This document shows, piece after piece, positions 43,759-51,212 of a stretch of DNA of 64,000 nucleotides. The DNA is from JADZAI01 sp046348585 (GTDB taxonomy: Bacteria > Pseudomonadota > Alphaproteobacteria > Micropepsales > Micropepsaceae). Where the stretch lies: assembly GCA_046348585.1 (NCBI GenBank), contig JAXMDZ010000007.1:49564-113563 (forward strand). The letters run 5' to 3'. Under the pieces are notes generated by a model. It had not been told where the DNA came from. It saw only the letters and a program-made list of their open reading frames with translations, and ran no database searches. Both the position numbers and the translations under genes were made by a program. The number at the start of each line of letters is the position of its first letter. Positions within the stretch are counted from its first letter, which is position 1.

Positions 43759-44184
43759 TCAGCGCGGCCCCGGCCCGCCCTTGGGTTTCAGCAGGATGCG
43801 CGAGATCACCCGGTTCGCCGCCGTATCGATGACGATGATCTCGTCCCCGGTCGGGGCGGCGATGTGCAGCGCCACCCGGTCGCCGTTCCCGGCGATGGTG
43901 TAGAGCCGCGATTCCGCCGCCGTCTCGACCTCCAGCGGCACGACCTCTCCGCCCGGTGCCGGGGGCGGCGCTACGGCCGCCGCCTGGGGCGCGGCGGGAT
44001 CGGGCGCGCCCTGCGCCTCCCCGCCCTTCTTGTGCCAGCCGAGCGACAGGCCGAGGATCAGCAGCGCGACCATCACCAGGATCGCCCCGCCCATCGCATA
44101 GACCAGCAGCACGACCCCGCGCGGCGCGGGCTGCGCCGCCGCTTGAGGCGTCGCCCCGTTCGGCGTATCGGCTGGGTTGCTCAT
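43759..44184 (-). CDS. Hypothetical single-span membrane protein
   Basis: 141 residues. One helix (VVLLVYAMGGAILVMVALLILGLSL) is followed by a Pro/Ala-rich linker and a small C-terminal domain (SRLYTIAGNGDRVALHIAAP, then GDEIIVIDTAANRVISRILL). The beginning overlaps rluD: its ATG at 44184 and the rluD ATG share the palindrome CATG. AGGAGAGGTC precedes this ATG. Function unknown. Confidence 0.75.
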   Translation of the reverse strand: MSNPADTPNGATPQAAAQPAPRGVVLLVYAMGGAILVMVALLILGLSLGWHKKGGEAQGAPDPAAPQAAAVAPPPAPGGEVVPLEVETAAESRLYTIAGNGDRVALHIAAPTGDEIIVIDTAANRVISRILLKPKGGPGPR

Positions 44185-45184
44185 GACCTCTCCTGATCCT
44201 CAAGACCGCATCCTGGCCGTCACCGGCCAGCCCGGCGATGCCGGCGACCGCCTCGACCGGGTGCTGGTGCGCGGCGCGGGCGCGGAACTGTCGCGCGCCC
44301 GGATCCAGCAACTGATCGACGCGGGCGCGGTCAGCGGCCCCGAGGGCGTGATAGGCGACGCCGCCCGGCGCGTCAAAGCGGGCGAGCGCTTCGAGGTCCG
44401 CATCCCGGCCCCCGTCCCCGCCGCGCCGCAGGCCGAGGACATCCCGCTCCACGTCGTTTACGAGGACGCCGCCCTCATCATCGTCGACAAGCCGGCCGGG
44501 CTCGTCGTCCACCCGGCGGCCGGCAATCCCGGCGGCACGCTGGTCAACGCCCTGCTGCATCACTGCAAGGGCCAGCTCGCGGGCATCGGCGGCGAGATCC
44601 GGCCCGGCATCGTCCACCGCATCGACAAGGACACCTCCGGCCTCCTCGTCGCCGCCAAGACCGACAAGGCGCTGACCAGCCTCGGCAAGCAGTTCGCCGC
44701 CCACGCCATCGACCGCAAATACATCGCCTTCGTCTGGGGCGCGCCGTTCAAGCGCGAGGGCCGCATCGAGGGCGACATCGGCCGCTCGCATTTCGAGCGC
44801 ACCAAGATGGTCGTGCGGCCCGGCGGCAAGCACGCCGTCACCCATTACGAGGTGCTGGAGAAATACGGGCCGGCGCTGAACCCGGTCGCCGCCAAGATCC
44901 AGTGCCGGCTGGAAACCGGCCGCACCCACCAGATCCGCGTCCACATGACCCATATCGGCCACCCGCTGATCGGCGACCCGGCCTATGGCCGCGCCCGCAC
45001 GGCGGCGGCGGCCCGCAAGGCCGTGCCCGCCGAGGTCGCGGCGGCGCTCGACGCCTTCCCGCGCCAGGCCCTGCACGCCGCGGTGCTCGGCTTCCAGCAC
45101 CCCACGACCCACAAGACCATGCGCTTCGAAAGCCCGCTCCCGGCCGACATGGCGGCCCTCGAAGCCGCCCTGAAGCGCGCCTAA
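44183..45184 (+). CDS. rluD: 23S rRNA pseudouridine synthase RluD
   Basis: 333 residues from the ATG at 44183; a TTG at 44177 is possible. An S4 domain (ELSRARIQQLIDAGAV) precedes the RluA-type catalytic domain with IIVDKPAGLVVHPAAGNPGG and the active-site aspartate in HRIDKDTSGLLV. Further motifs GRTHQIRVHMTHIGHPLIGD are intact. RluD modifies helix 69 of 23S rRNA. Its promoter and Shine-Dalgarno region overlap the 5' end of the divergent gene. Confidence 0.95.
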   Translation: MTSPDPQDRILAVTGQPGDAGDRLDRVLVRGAGAELSRARIQQLIDAGAVSGPEGVIGDAARRVKAGERFEVRIPAPVPAAPQAEDIPLHVVYEDAALIIVDKPAGLVVHPAAGNPGGTLVNALLHHCKGQLAGIGGEIRPGIVHRIDKDTSGLLVAAKTDKALTSLGKQFAAHAIDRKYIAFVWGAPFKREGRIEGDIGRSHFERTKMVVRPGGKHAVTHYEVLEKYGPALNPVAAKIQCRLETGRTHQIRVHMTHIGHPLIGDPAYGRARTAAAARKAVPAEVAAALDAFPRQALHAAVLGFQHPTTHKTMRFESPLPADMAALEAALKRA

Positions 45185-45257
45185 GCCTCACGGCCGCCGC
45201 GCCCGCAACCGGGTGTTACACTATAGCATTTTCGTGCTATCCCTCGCCCCCGTGTTC

Positions 45258-45728
45258 ATGCCGCTTCCCATGGCCGCCCTGACCGCGCTCCTTTCGGCCG
45301 CCGCCCCGGCCGCCGGGGCCTTCGACCCGCGCCTGACGCCGCTCGACGGCGGCCCGCAGGTCGCCCTGTCGGACATCCGCTCCGGGCCCGCCATCGTCCT
45401 CTTCTGGCGCTCCGACTGCGCCCCCTGCCTCATCGAACTCTCCCATTTCGCCGCGCTCGACGAAGCCGCCGGACCCGGCCGCATTCTCACCGTGGCGCTG
45501 GAGCCGGCTCCCGCCGCCACCGCGAAACTCGAAGAACTCGGCCTCGACGCGGGCCGCGCCTACGCGGTCGCGGGCGACGCCGAAGCCGTGCTCGCCGCTG
45601 CTTCCGAAGGCGGCCACCGCCTCCCCTACGCCATCGCGCTCGACGCCGGGGGCGGCATCTGCGCCCGCCATCTCGGCCTTCTCGGCACCGAGCGCGCCAA
45701 GGACTGGATGCGCCGATGCTCGACATAG
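45258..45728 (+). CDS. Thioredoxin-like (TlpA-type) exported protein
   Basis: 156 residues from the ATG at 45258; a GTG at 45213 would add 15. A signal sequence (LPMAALTALLSAAAPAAGAF) precedes a thioredoxin fold with the CAPC redox motif in FWRSDCAPCLIELSHF and a later LPYAIALDAGGGICARHLG that fits the cis-Pro region. It probably acts as a periplasmic thiol reductase. Its end overlaps the ABC ATPase start by 13 bp, making it the first gene of a five-gene operon. Confidence 0.78.
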   Translation: MPLPMAALTALLSAAAPAAGAFDPRLTPLDGGPQVALSDIRSGPAIVLFWRSDCAPCLIELSHFAALDEAAGPGRILTVALEPAPAATAKLEELGLDAGRAYAVAGDAEAVLAAASEGGHRLPYAIALDAGGGICARHLGLLGTERAKDWMRRCST

Positions 45729-46354
45729 ACGGCCTTGCCGGCGGCTACGGCGCGCGCCCGGTCGCGCGCCTCGGCCGCCTCGCCCTCGCGCCCGGCGAGG
45801 CGGCGCTGCTCACCGGCCCCTCAGGCTCCGGCAAGACGACGCTGCTGCTCACCATCGCCGGCCTCGCCCGCCGCCATGCCGGACGCGCGACCGTCGACGG
45901 CGTCGATCCCTACGATCTGCCGCCCGCCCGCCGCGACCGCTTCCGCGGCCGCACCATCGGCTTCGTCTTTCAGGACCTGCACCTCGTCGCGGGCCTCAGC
46001 GCCCTCGACAACGTGTTGCTCGCGCCCTTCGCGGCGGGCGCGCCGCAGGACCGCGCCCGCGCGCTCGCCCTGCTCGGCGAGCTCGGCCTCGGCGGAGCGG
46101 CGCACGCCCCCGCCGCCAGCCTCAGCCGCGGCCAGGCGCAGCGCGTCGCCATCGCCCGCGCCGTGCTGCAGAAGCCCAAGCTCATCCTCGCCGACGAGCC
46201 GACCGCCAGCCTCGACGACGAGGCCGCCGCCGCGGTCTGCGAGCTGCTGCTGACGGCGGCGGCGGCGAACGGCGCGGCGCTGGTCGTCGCCACGCACGAC
46301 CGCCGCCTGCGCGAGCGCGTCGCCCGCCAGACCGCCATCGAGGCGCTGCCATGA
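45716..46354 (+). CDS. ABC transporter ATPase, MacB/LolD type
   Basis: 212 residues. Walker A LLTGPSGSGKTTLLLTIAGL, Q-loop in FVFQDLHLVAGLSALDNVLL, signature SLSRGQAQRVAIARA (Arg in place of the first Gly of LSGGQ), Walker B LILADEPTASLDD and the His of VVATHDRRL. The FVFQDLHLVAGLSALDNV block is typical of ATPases that pair with FtsX-like permeases, and such a permease follows with a 4-bp overlap. Confidence 0.92.
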   Translation: MLDIDGLAGGYGARPVARLGRLALAPGEAALLTGPSGSGKTTLLLTIAGLARRHAGRATVDGVDPYDLPPARRDRFRGRTIGFVFQDLHLVAGLSALDNVLLAPFAAGAPQDRARALALLGELGLGGAAHAPAASLSRGQAQRVAIARAVLQKPKLILADEPTASLDDEAAAAVCELLLTAAAANGAALVVATHDRRLRERVARQTAIEALP

Positions 46355-47559
46355 ACACGGCCAAGCTCGTCTTCGCCTTCGTGCGCCGCAATCCGCTGGT
46401 CTGGGCCTTCAACGTGCTCACCCTGGCGCTCGGCGTCGGCGTAGTGGTCGCGGTGATGCTGCTCGGCCAGGCGCTCGACCGCCGCTTCGCCGCCGACCTC
46501 GGCGGCGTCGATCTGGTGGTCGGGGCCAAGGGCAGCCCGCTCCAGCTCATCATGTCGTCGCTCTTTCAGGTCGACGTGCCGACCGGCAACATTCCGCTGG
46601 CGGCGGCCGAAAAGCTCGCCGCCCATCCGCTGGTCGCCGCCTCCGCCATGCTCTCGCTCGGCGACAACGTGAAGGGCCTGCGCATCGTCGGCACCACGCC
46701 GGCCTATCTCGACCTCTACGGCGCGAAGCTGGCGCGCGGCGCGCTCTGGTCCGCGCCCTTCGAGGTGGTGCTCGGCGCGACCGCCGCCCGCACGCTCGGC
46801 CTCGACATCGGCGGCACCTTCGCCGGCCAGCACGGCCTCACCGGCGGCGGCGAAATCCACGACGCCTTTCCCTATCGCGTCGTCGGCGTTCTGGAACCCT
46901 CGGGCACGGTGGCCGACCGCCTGGTGCTCACCGGGCCGGAAAGCGTCTGGGAAATCCACGAACACGAGGAACAGGAAGTCGCGGCCGAACGCGGCGAGAC
47001 CGCCAAGCCGCATCCGCGCGAGGTGACCGCGCTTCTCCTCAGCTACAAATCGGCCTCCGGTGCGATCCTGCTGCCGCGCCTGGTCGACGCCATGCCCGAC
47101 ATGCAGGCGGCGATCCCGGCGGTCGAGGCGGCGCGGCTGCGCTCCCTGCTGAGGGCCGGGGCCGATGTGGTGCGCTGGCTCGGCCTTGCGCTGCTCGGCC
47201 TTTCCGCTCTCGGCTTCGTCGTCACGCTCTTCGCCGCCGTGCAGCAGCGGCGGCGCGAACTCGCCTTGCTGCGCGTGCTGGGCGCGCGGCCGGCGCTGCT
47301 CTTCGGCGCGGTGCTGCTGGAGGCGCTGCTGCTCGGCCTCGCCGGCGGCGTCGCCGGCGTCGGCATCGGCCACGCGATGGCGCTGGTCGGCGGCGGCGCG
47401 GCGGCCTCCGGCGGCGGGCCTGACCTCGTCATCGCCCCGCCCGGCCTCATCGACCTCGCCGCCCTCGGCGCTTCGGCCTGCCTTGCCCTCGCCGCCTCAT
47501 TCGCGCCCGCATTCGCCGCCTATAGACTGGACCCGGCTCAGACGCTGAAGTCGGGATGA
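46351..47559 (+). CDS. ABC transporter permease, FtsX-like
   Basis: 402 residues. Four membrane helices: one at the N-terminus (VWAFNVLTLALGVGVVVAVM) and three near the C-terminus, with a large periplasmic domain between residues 50 and 250 (MacB-like). The C-terminal FtsX domain includes VTLFAAVQQRRRELALLRVLGARPALLF, key RRRELALLRVLGA. Such transporters often move or extract lipids, lipoproteins or metal complexes without a binding protein; the substrate is unknown. It overlaps the next gene by 4 bp. Confidence 0.9.
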   Translation: MNTAKLVFAFVRRNPLVWAFNVLTLALGVGVVVAVMLLGQALDRRFAADLGGVDLVVGAKGSPLQLIMSSLFQVDVPTGNIPLAAAEKLAAHPLVAASAMLSLGDNVKGLRIVGTTPAYLDLYGAKLARGALWSAPFEVVLGATAARTLGLDIGGTFAGQHGLTGGGEIHDAFPYRVVGVLEPSGTVADRLVLTGPESVWEIHEHEEQEVAAERGETAKPHPREVTALLLSYKSASGAILLPRLVDAMPDMQAAIPAVEAARLRSLLRAGADVVRWLGLALLGLSALGFVVTLFAAVQQRRRELALLRVLGARPALLFGAVLLEALLLGLAGGVAGVGIGHAMALVGGGAAASGGGPDLVIAPPGLIDLAALGASACLALAASFAPAFAAYRLDPAQTLKSG

Positions 47560-48044
47560 GACAGATGGACAGACGCGCATTTCTCAAGGCGGGCGCGATG
47601 CTCGCCGCCTCTCTCCCGCTCGCCGCCTTCATCGAGCAGGAAATGCCCGACCCCGCCGCGCCGGTGCATATCCAGAACGACGATCCGGGCTGGGCGATCC
47701 TCAACGGCGCGACGCTCACCGTCGACGAGGCGCGCGGCCTGATGAAGGCCGCCTTCACGCCGGACATCCGCGCCCTCGAAGGCAAGCCCTTCCGCATCGG
47801 CGGCTTCATGCTGCCGCTCGACACGCGCTCCAGCTTCACGCATTTCGTGCTGACCCGGCGCAACACGACCTGTTCCTTCTGTCCGCCCAACGAGTTGACC
47901 GAGGCGATCGAAATCTTCGCCGTCTCGGAACTCACCTTCACGGCCGACGAATATGTCGTCTCGGGAGTCTTCGAGACGATCGCCGATTCCGCCGAGGGCC
48001 TGTTCTACCGGCTGCGCGACGCGCGGGTGGAGCGGCTGCAATGA
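47556..48044 (+). CDS. Tat-exported CxFCPP protein (DUF3299-like), first copy
   Basis: 162 residues. The N-terminus MRQMDRRAFLKAGAMLAASL has the twin-arginine motif DRRAFLK, so a Tat substrate is predicted. The core is GKPFRIGGFMLPLDT, then FVLTRRNTTCSFCPPNELTE, ending VSGVFETIADSAEGLFYRL. The GF-x-x-PL and CxxC-PP pattern resembles DUF3299. The two cysteines may bind metal or be redox-active. It is paralogous to the next gene and is translationally coupled to the permease. Confidence 0.75.
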   Translation: MRQMDRRAFLKAGAMLAASLPLAAFIEQEMPDPAAPVHIQNDDPGWAILNGATLTVDEARGLMKAAFTPDIRALEGKPFRIGGFMLPLDTRSSFTHFVLTRRNTTCSFCPPNELTEAIEIFAVSELTFTADEYVVSGVFETIADSAEGLFYRLRDARVERLQ

Positions 48045-48523
48045 CCGCGCCGCTCGCCGCCTTGCTGTGCGCGCTGGCGCTCGGTGGCGCGGCGGCGGCC
48101 GAAGACCCGCCGCTCGGCCAACCGGCCGAGGAACGCGACGCCCAGGCGGCGCTCCCCCGCTCGCCCGACGCGATCTGGACGATTCTCGCTGCGACGAAGA
48201 TCGACATCGACCCCGACAAGGGCATCTTCACCGCCGCCCACCCGGCCGAGGTGAAGGCGCTCGCCGGCAAGACGATGACGATCGCCGGCTTCACCATGCC
48301 GCTCGACACCGACGAGACCTCGCGCCACTTCCTGCTGACCCGCAACACGCCGGTCTGCCCGTTCTGCCCGCCGGGCGAACCCAACGAGGTGATCGAGGTG
48401 TGGAGCGACGAGCCGATCAAGCTGACCTACGACCTCGCCGCCTTCACCGGCCGCTTCGAGCTGATCGACAACGGCGAACAAGGCCTCTTCTTCCAACTCA
48501 AAAACGCCGCCCCCGCCCCCTGA
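48041..48523 (+). CDS. CxFCPP exported protein (DUF3299-like), second copy
   Basis: 160 residues. A Sec-type signal (LAALLCALALGGAAAAEDPP) replaces the Tat signal of its neighbour. The core repeats the pattern: GKTMTIAGFTMPLDT, FLLTRNTPVCPFCPPGEPNE, and an ending with FELIDNGEQGLFFQLK. It overlaps the first copy by 4 bp and ends the operon. The pair looks like an old tandem duplication that diverged in export route. Confidence 0.75.
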   Translation: MTAPLAALLCALALGGAAAAEDPPLGQPAEERDAQAALPRSPDAIWTILAATKIDIDPDKGIFTAAHPAEVKALAGKTMTIAGFTMPLDTDETSRHFLLTRNTPVCPFCPPGEPNEVIEVWSDEPIKLTYDLAAFTGRFELIDNGEQGLFFQLKNAAPAP

Positions 48524-48562
48524 GGCGCGACGACAGCGCCCGCCCCGATCCCGCCCCCCAAC

Positions 48563-48612
48563 GGTCCTCATCCTGAGGAGGGCGCGCCAAGCGCCCGTCT
48601 CGAAGGACGCAC
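48563..48612 (+). repeat. Dispersed intergenic palindromic repeat, copy 1
   Basis: 50 bp from GGTCCTCATCCTGAGGAG to CGAAGGACGCAC with a GGGCGC/GCGCCC hairpin in the centre. It differs from copies 2 and 3 only at the loop. Confidence 0.85.
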
Positions 48613-48664
48613 AACCCCGCCGCCCCTCGCCCCCAACACACCCAACGCCCACAACACCCCCACC

Positions 48665-48713
48665 GGTCCTCATCCTGAGGAGGGCGCGAACGCGCCCGTC
48701 TCGAAGGACGCAC
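48665..48713 (+). repeat. Dispersed intergenic palindromic repeat, copy 2
   Basis: 49 bp, identical to copy 3. The GGGCGCG-AA-CGCGCCC hairpin and the CTCATCCTGAG half-palindrome are the core. It ends 15 bp before the vapC stop codon. Confidence 0.85.
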
Positions 48714-48728
48714 ACCCCTCACCGCCCC

Positions 48729-49115
48729 TCACCAGGCGACGACCGTCAGCCCCGGCACGTCCGCGAAATCGTCCGCGTTCATCGTCACCAGCCGCGCCCG
48801 GTGCAGCACCGCCTGCGCCGCGATCATGCGGTCGAGCAGCTTGCGCCGCGAATAGCCCGCCCGCGCGACGATCCCGGCATAGATATCGGCCGCCGCGTCG
48901 TCGAAGGGCAGCGCCGGGATCGCCGCGAGCACCGCGTCCAGCCGCGCCCGGCGCAGCGCCGCGTAGTGCGGTTCGCGATAGACCCCGCCCTCCAGTTCGA
49001 CGCGGGTGACGATCGACATCAGCACCGCGCCGTCCAGCGCGGCGACCTTCGCGGTCACGGCGCCGTCGCCGTCGCGCAGATGGATGGCGACGTTGGTGTC
49101 GATGAGGAACGCCAT
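48729..49115 (-). CDS. vapC: VapC-type PIN-domain toxin
   Basis: 128 residues. PIN-domain ribonuclease with the acidic metal-binding set Asp6 (LIDTNVA), Glu40 (TRVELEGG), Asp95 (KLLDRMIA) and Asp115/116 (NADDF). VapC toxins cut specific tRNA or rRNA sites when not held by VapB. It follows vapB by 3 bp, the usual tight toxin-antitoxin spacing. Confidence 0.92.
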   Translation of the reverse strand: MAFLIDTNVAIHLRDGDGAVTAKVAALDGAVLMSIVTRVELEGGVYREPHYAALRRARLDAVLAAIPALPFDDAAADIYAGIVARAGYSRRKLLDRMIAAQAVLHRARLVTMNADDFADVPGLTVVAW

Positions 49116-49118
49116 CGC

Positions 49119-49358
49119 CTAAAGCCCGGCGCGCTCGGGAAGCTCGTCCTCGTCGCGCCGTTCGACGGCGGGCGGCGCCGGCAGCGCGGCCAGCCGCGCG
49201 ATCATTTCCGGAATGGTCGCCGCCGCCGGATAGATCGTCATCACGTCGCCGGAGCGCACGATCGTCAGCTCGACCCCCTCGCCGAACGCCACATCGCGCG
49301 GCAGCCGGATCGCCTCGCTATTGCCGCTCCTGAAGGTCTTGGTCCTCGTGACAGCCAT
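49119..49358 (-). CDS. vapB: VapB-type antitoxin (AbrB/SpoVT domain)
   Basis: 79 residues. The N-terminal swapped-hairpin AbrB domain (RTKTFRSGNSEAIRLPRDVA) binds DNA. The C-terminal 35 residues are proline-rich and acidic, consistent with wrapping the toxin. The start at 49358 lies 13 bp after a perfect 20-bp palindrome, the likely autoregulatory operator. Confidence 0.9.
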   Translation of the reverse strand: MAVTRTKTFRSGNSEAIRLPRDVAFGEGVELTIVRSGDVMTIYPAAATIPEMIARLAALPAPPAVERRDEDELPERAGL

Positions 49359-49371
49359 GCGCGCCTCCGGA

Positions 49372-49391
49372 TGGATATACATGTATATCCA
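49372..49391. promoter_or_regulatory. Palindromic operator of vapBC
   Basis: A perfect 20-bp inverted repeat with the core GGATATACATGTATATCC, an AT-rich island in a GC-rich region, placed 13 bp before vapB. Its TATACATGTATA centre can double as a -10 element. VapB-VapC complexes usually bind such sites to repress their own operon. Confidence 0.75.
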
Positions 49392-49436
49392 AAAACACCG
49401 GCACCCACAACACCCCAACGCCCGCAATACCCCAAC

Positions 49437-49485
49437 GGTCCTCATCCTGAGGAGGGCGCGAACGCGCCCGTCTCGAAGGACGCAC
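49437..49485 (+). repeat. Dispersed intergenic palindromic repeat, copy 3
   Basis: Identical over 49 bp to copy 2, with related ACACCCCAACGCCC sequence upstream of both. Copies 2 and 3 are direct repeats on either side of vapBC. Confidence 0.85.
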
Positions 49486-49694
49486 CCTTGCGGACGCCGG
49501 AACTCATTCCTATTTCCCTCCGGACCTGCAACGGAGGTAAGGAAACCTGCCCCCATCGCCCCCCGGACACCCCCTCCCCCTCCCGGGGTGGGTGAGGAAC
49601 GAAGATGCTTTCTTCCGCCTTCGCGCAACAATGTGTCGGGCCTGTCCCGAAACCGTGATGGCGGGCACGTCCGCGCGCCTCGCCAAAGGCCCCC
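49486..49694. other. Non-coding stretch upstream of rpoH
   Basis: Between the last repeat and the rpoH promoter I see no gene and no further repeat copy; the CCCTCCCGGGGTGGGTGAGG stretch may be a decayed repeat remnant. Confidence 0.4.
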
Positions 49695-49723
49695 CTTAAA
49701 TGTAACATCAACCGTTCCTATAT
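49695..49723 (+). promoter_or_regulatory. Candidate heat-shock (sigma-32) promoter of rpoH
   Basis: CTTAAA and, 16 bp later, CCTATAT agree well with the alphaproteobacterial RpoH consensus (CTTG, then CYTATNT). The -10 ends about 100 bp before rpoH. A GAATC (GANTC) site follows at 49724-49728. Autoregulation of rpoH by sigma-32 is known in Caulobacter. Confidence 0.55.
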
Positions 49724-49824
49724 GAATCGGCGGATCGCCGGAGGGGGCCAATCCAGACCCCGAACCGCGCCGGCGATGCCAGGGCGACCCGGAATTCCGG
49801 GCGTCCCGGCGGGAAGGGGATCAC

Positions 49825-50739
49825 ATGGCTGCGCGCGCACTGACTGCATTGTCACCGGAAGGCTCGCTCTCCCGGTATCTGACCGAAATCCGCAAGTTTC
49901 CGATGCTGGAGCAGGGCGAGGAATACATGCTCGCCAAGCGCTTCGCCGAACACGGCGACCCCGGCGCGGCCGAGAAGCTCGTCACCTCGCATCTGCGCCT
50001 CGTCGCCAAGATCGCCATGGGCTATCGCGGCTACGGCCTGCCGCTCGGCGAGGTGATCTCGGAGGGCAATGTCGGGTTGATGCAGGCGGTCAAGAAGTTC
50101 GACCCCGAAAAGGGCTTTCGCCTCGCGACCTACGCCATGTGGTGGATCCGCGCCGCCATCCAGGAATACATCCTGCGCTCGTGGAGCCTGGTGAAGATGG
50201 GCACCACCGCCGCGCAGAAGAAGCTGTTCTTCAACCTGCGCAAGGTGAAGGGCCAGATGAAGGCGCTGGAGGAAGGCGACCTCAAGCCCGAGAACGTCGC
50301 CACGATCGCGCACAAGCTGGGTGTGACCGAGGAGGAAGTCGTCTCGATGAACCGCCGCATGTCGGCGCCCGATTCCTCGCTCAACGCGCCGCTGCGCGCC
50401 GATGGCGACGGCGACGGCGAGTGGCAGGACTGGCTGACCGACGACTCGGCCGACCAGGAAACCATGCTCGCCGAACGCGACGAGATGGACGAGCGCCACG
50501 CGCTGCTGACCGACGCCATGTCGGAACTCACCGAGCGCGAGCAGGAGATCATCAAGGCCCGCCGCCTGAAGGACGAGCCCGCGACGCTGGAAGAACTCTC
50601 CGCCCGCTTCGGCGTCAGCCGCGAGCGCGTCCGCCAGATCGAGGTGCGCGCCTTCGAGAAGCTGCAGAAGGCGATGAAGGCGGGGCTGTCGCGCCTGCGC
50701 AGCGGCGCCGCCGGGGCGGTCGCCGCCGCCCGGGCCTGA
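49825..50739 (+). CDS. rpoH: RNA polymerase heat-shock sigma factor RpoH (sigma-32)
   Basis: 304 residues. Region 2 motifs VISEGNVGLMQAVKKFDPEK and RLATYAMWWIRAAIQEYIL bind core and the -10. The RpoH box QKKLFFNLRKVKGQ, which distinguishes sigma-32 from sigma-70 proteins, is present. Region 4 (LEELSARFGVSRERVRQIEV) is complete. It directs chaperone and protease genes on heat or folding stress. A candidate self-recognised promoter lies upstream. It is convergent with the DUF2214 gene. Confidence 0.97.
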   Translation: MAARALTALSPEGSLSRYLTEIRKFPMLEQGEEYMLAKRFAEHGDPGAAEKLVTSHLRLVAKIAMGYRGYGLPLGEVISEGNVGLMQAVKKFDPEKGFRLATYAMWWIRAAIQEYILRSWSLVKMGTTAAQKKLFFNLRKVKGQMKALEEGDLKPENVATIAHKLGVTEEEVVSMNRRMSAPDSSLNAPLRADGDGDGEWQDWLTDDSADQETMLAERDEMDERHALLTDAMSELTEREQEIIKARRLKDEPATLEELSARFGVSRERVRQIEVRAFEKLQKAMKAGLSRLRSGAAGAVAAARA

Positions 50740-50742
50740 AGC

Positions 50743-51204
50743 TCAATCGGCGAGGCCGCGGGCCAGAGCCGCCGCGACGATGGGCATGAGGATGAGCAGC
50801 GTCGTCTCCATGTGCATCCATTTGCGGTTGGCCCGCACCTCGCCGTCGGGCGGCAGATAGGCCGGGTCGGCCTTCGCCCGCGCGTTCCAGCGCAGGAAAT
50901 TGACGGTCGGGATGATGCTCAGCAGCCCGATCCCGGCGAACAGCCCGACCTTGGTCCAGAACAGCGGATTGCCGGCGTAATAGTCCCAGCCCTTGATCCC
51001 CCAGACCGCCCGCGCGAACCCCGCCCCCAGCACGACGAGCGCGCTGAAACCGTAAAGCATGTCGATCGTGCCCAGCCGGCGCAGCGTCTCGCGGCTCATC
51101 CCCGGCTTCGCATAGACGATCTCGACAGTCAGCACCGTGAACAGCGCGAACACCGCAATGTGGTGCAGCGCGGCGAGCGCGAAGTCGAGCCAGAGCGGGT
51201 CCAT
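50743..51204 (-). CDS. DUF2214 membrane protein
   Basis: 153 residues with four membrane helices. The first half (LAALHHIAVFALFTVLTVEI, TIDMLYGFSALVVLGAGFAR) matches the DUF2214 pattern of His-rich helix 1 and D-x-x-YG in helix 2. The C-terminal helix follows KWMHMETTLLILMPIVAAA. The histidines suggest heme or metal contact, but no function is established. It starts 8 bp after the nitronate monooxygenase-like stop. Confidence 0.85.
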   Translation of the reverse strand: MDPLWLDFALAALHHIAVFALFTVLTVEIVYAKPGMSRETLRRLGTIDMLYGFSALVVLGAGFARAVWGIKGWDYYAGNPLFWTKVGLFAGIGLLSIIPTVNFLRWNARAKADPAYLPPDGEVRANRKWMHMETTLLILMPIVAAALARGLAD

Positions 51205-51212
51205 CGCAGCCG

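Noticed and set aside
45213..45257. GTG at 45213 as the start of the thioredoxin-like gene
   Set aside because: The ATG at 45258 gives a more compact signal peptide; neither start has a clear ribosome-binding site, so I keep the other as an alternative.
48563..49485. A CRISPR-like array
   Set aside because: Only three copies with spacings of 52 and 723 bp, palindromic, and no cas genes.
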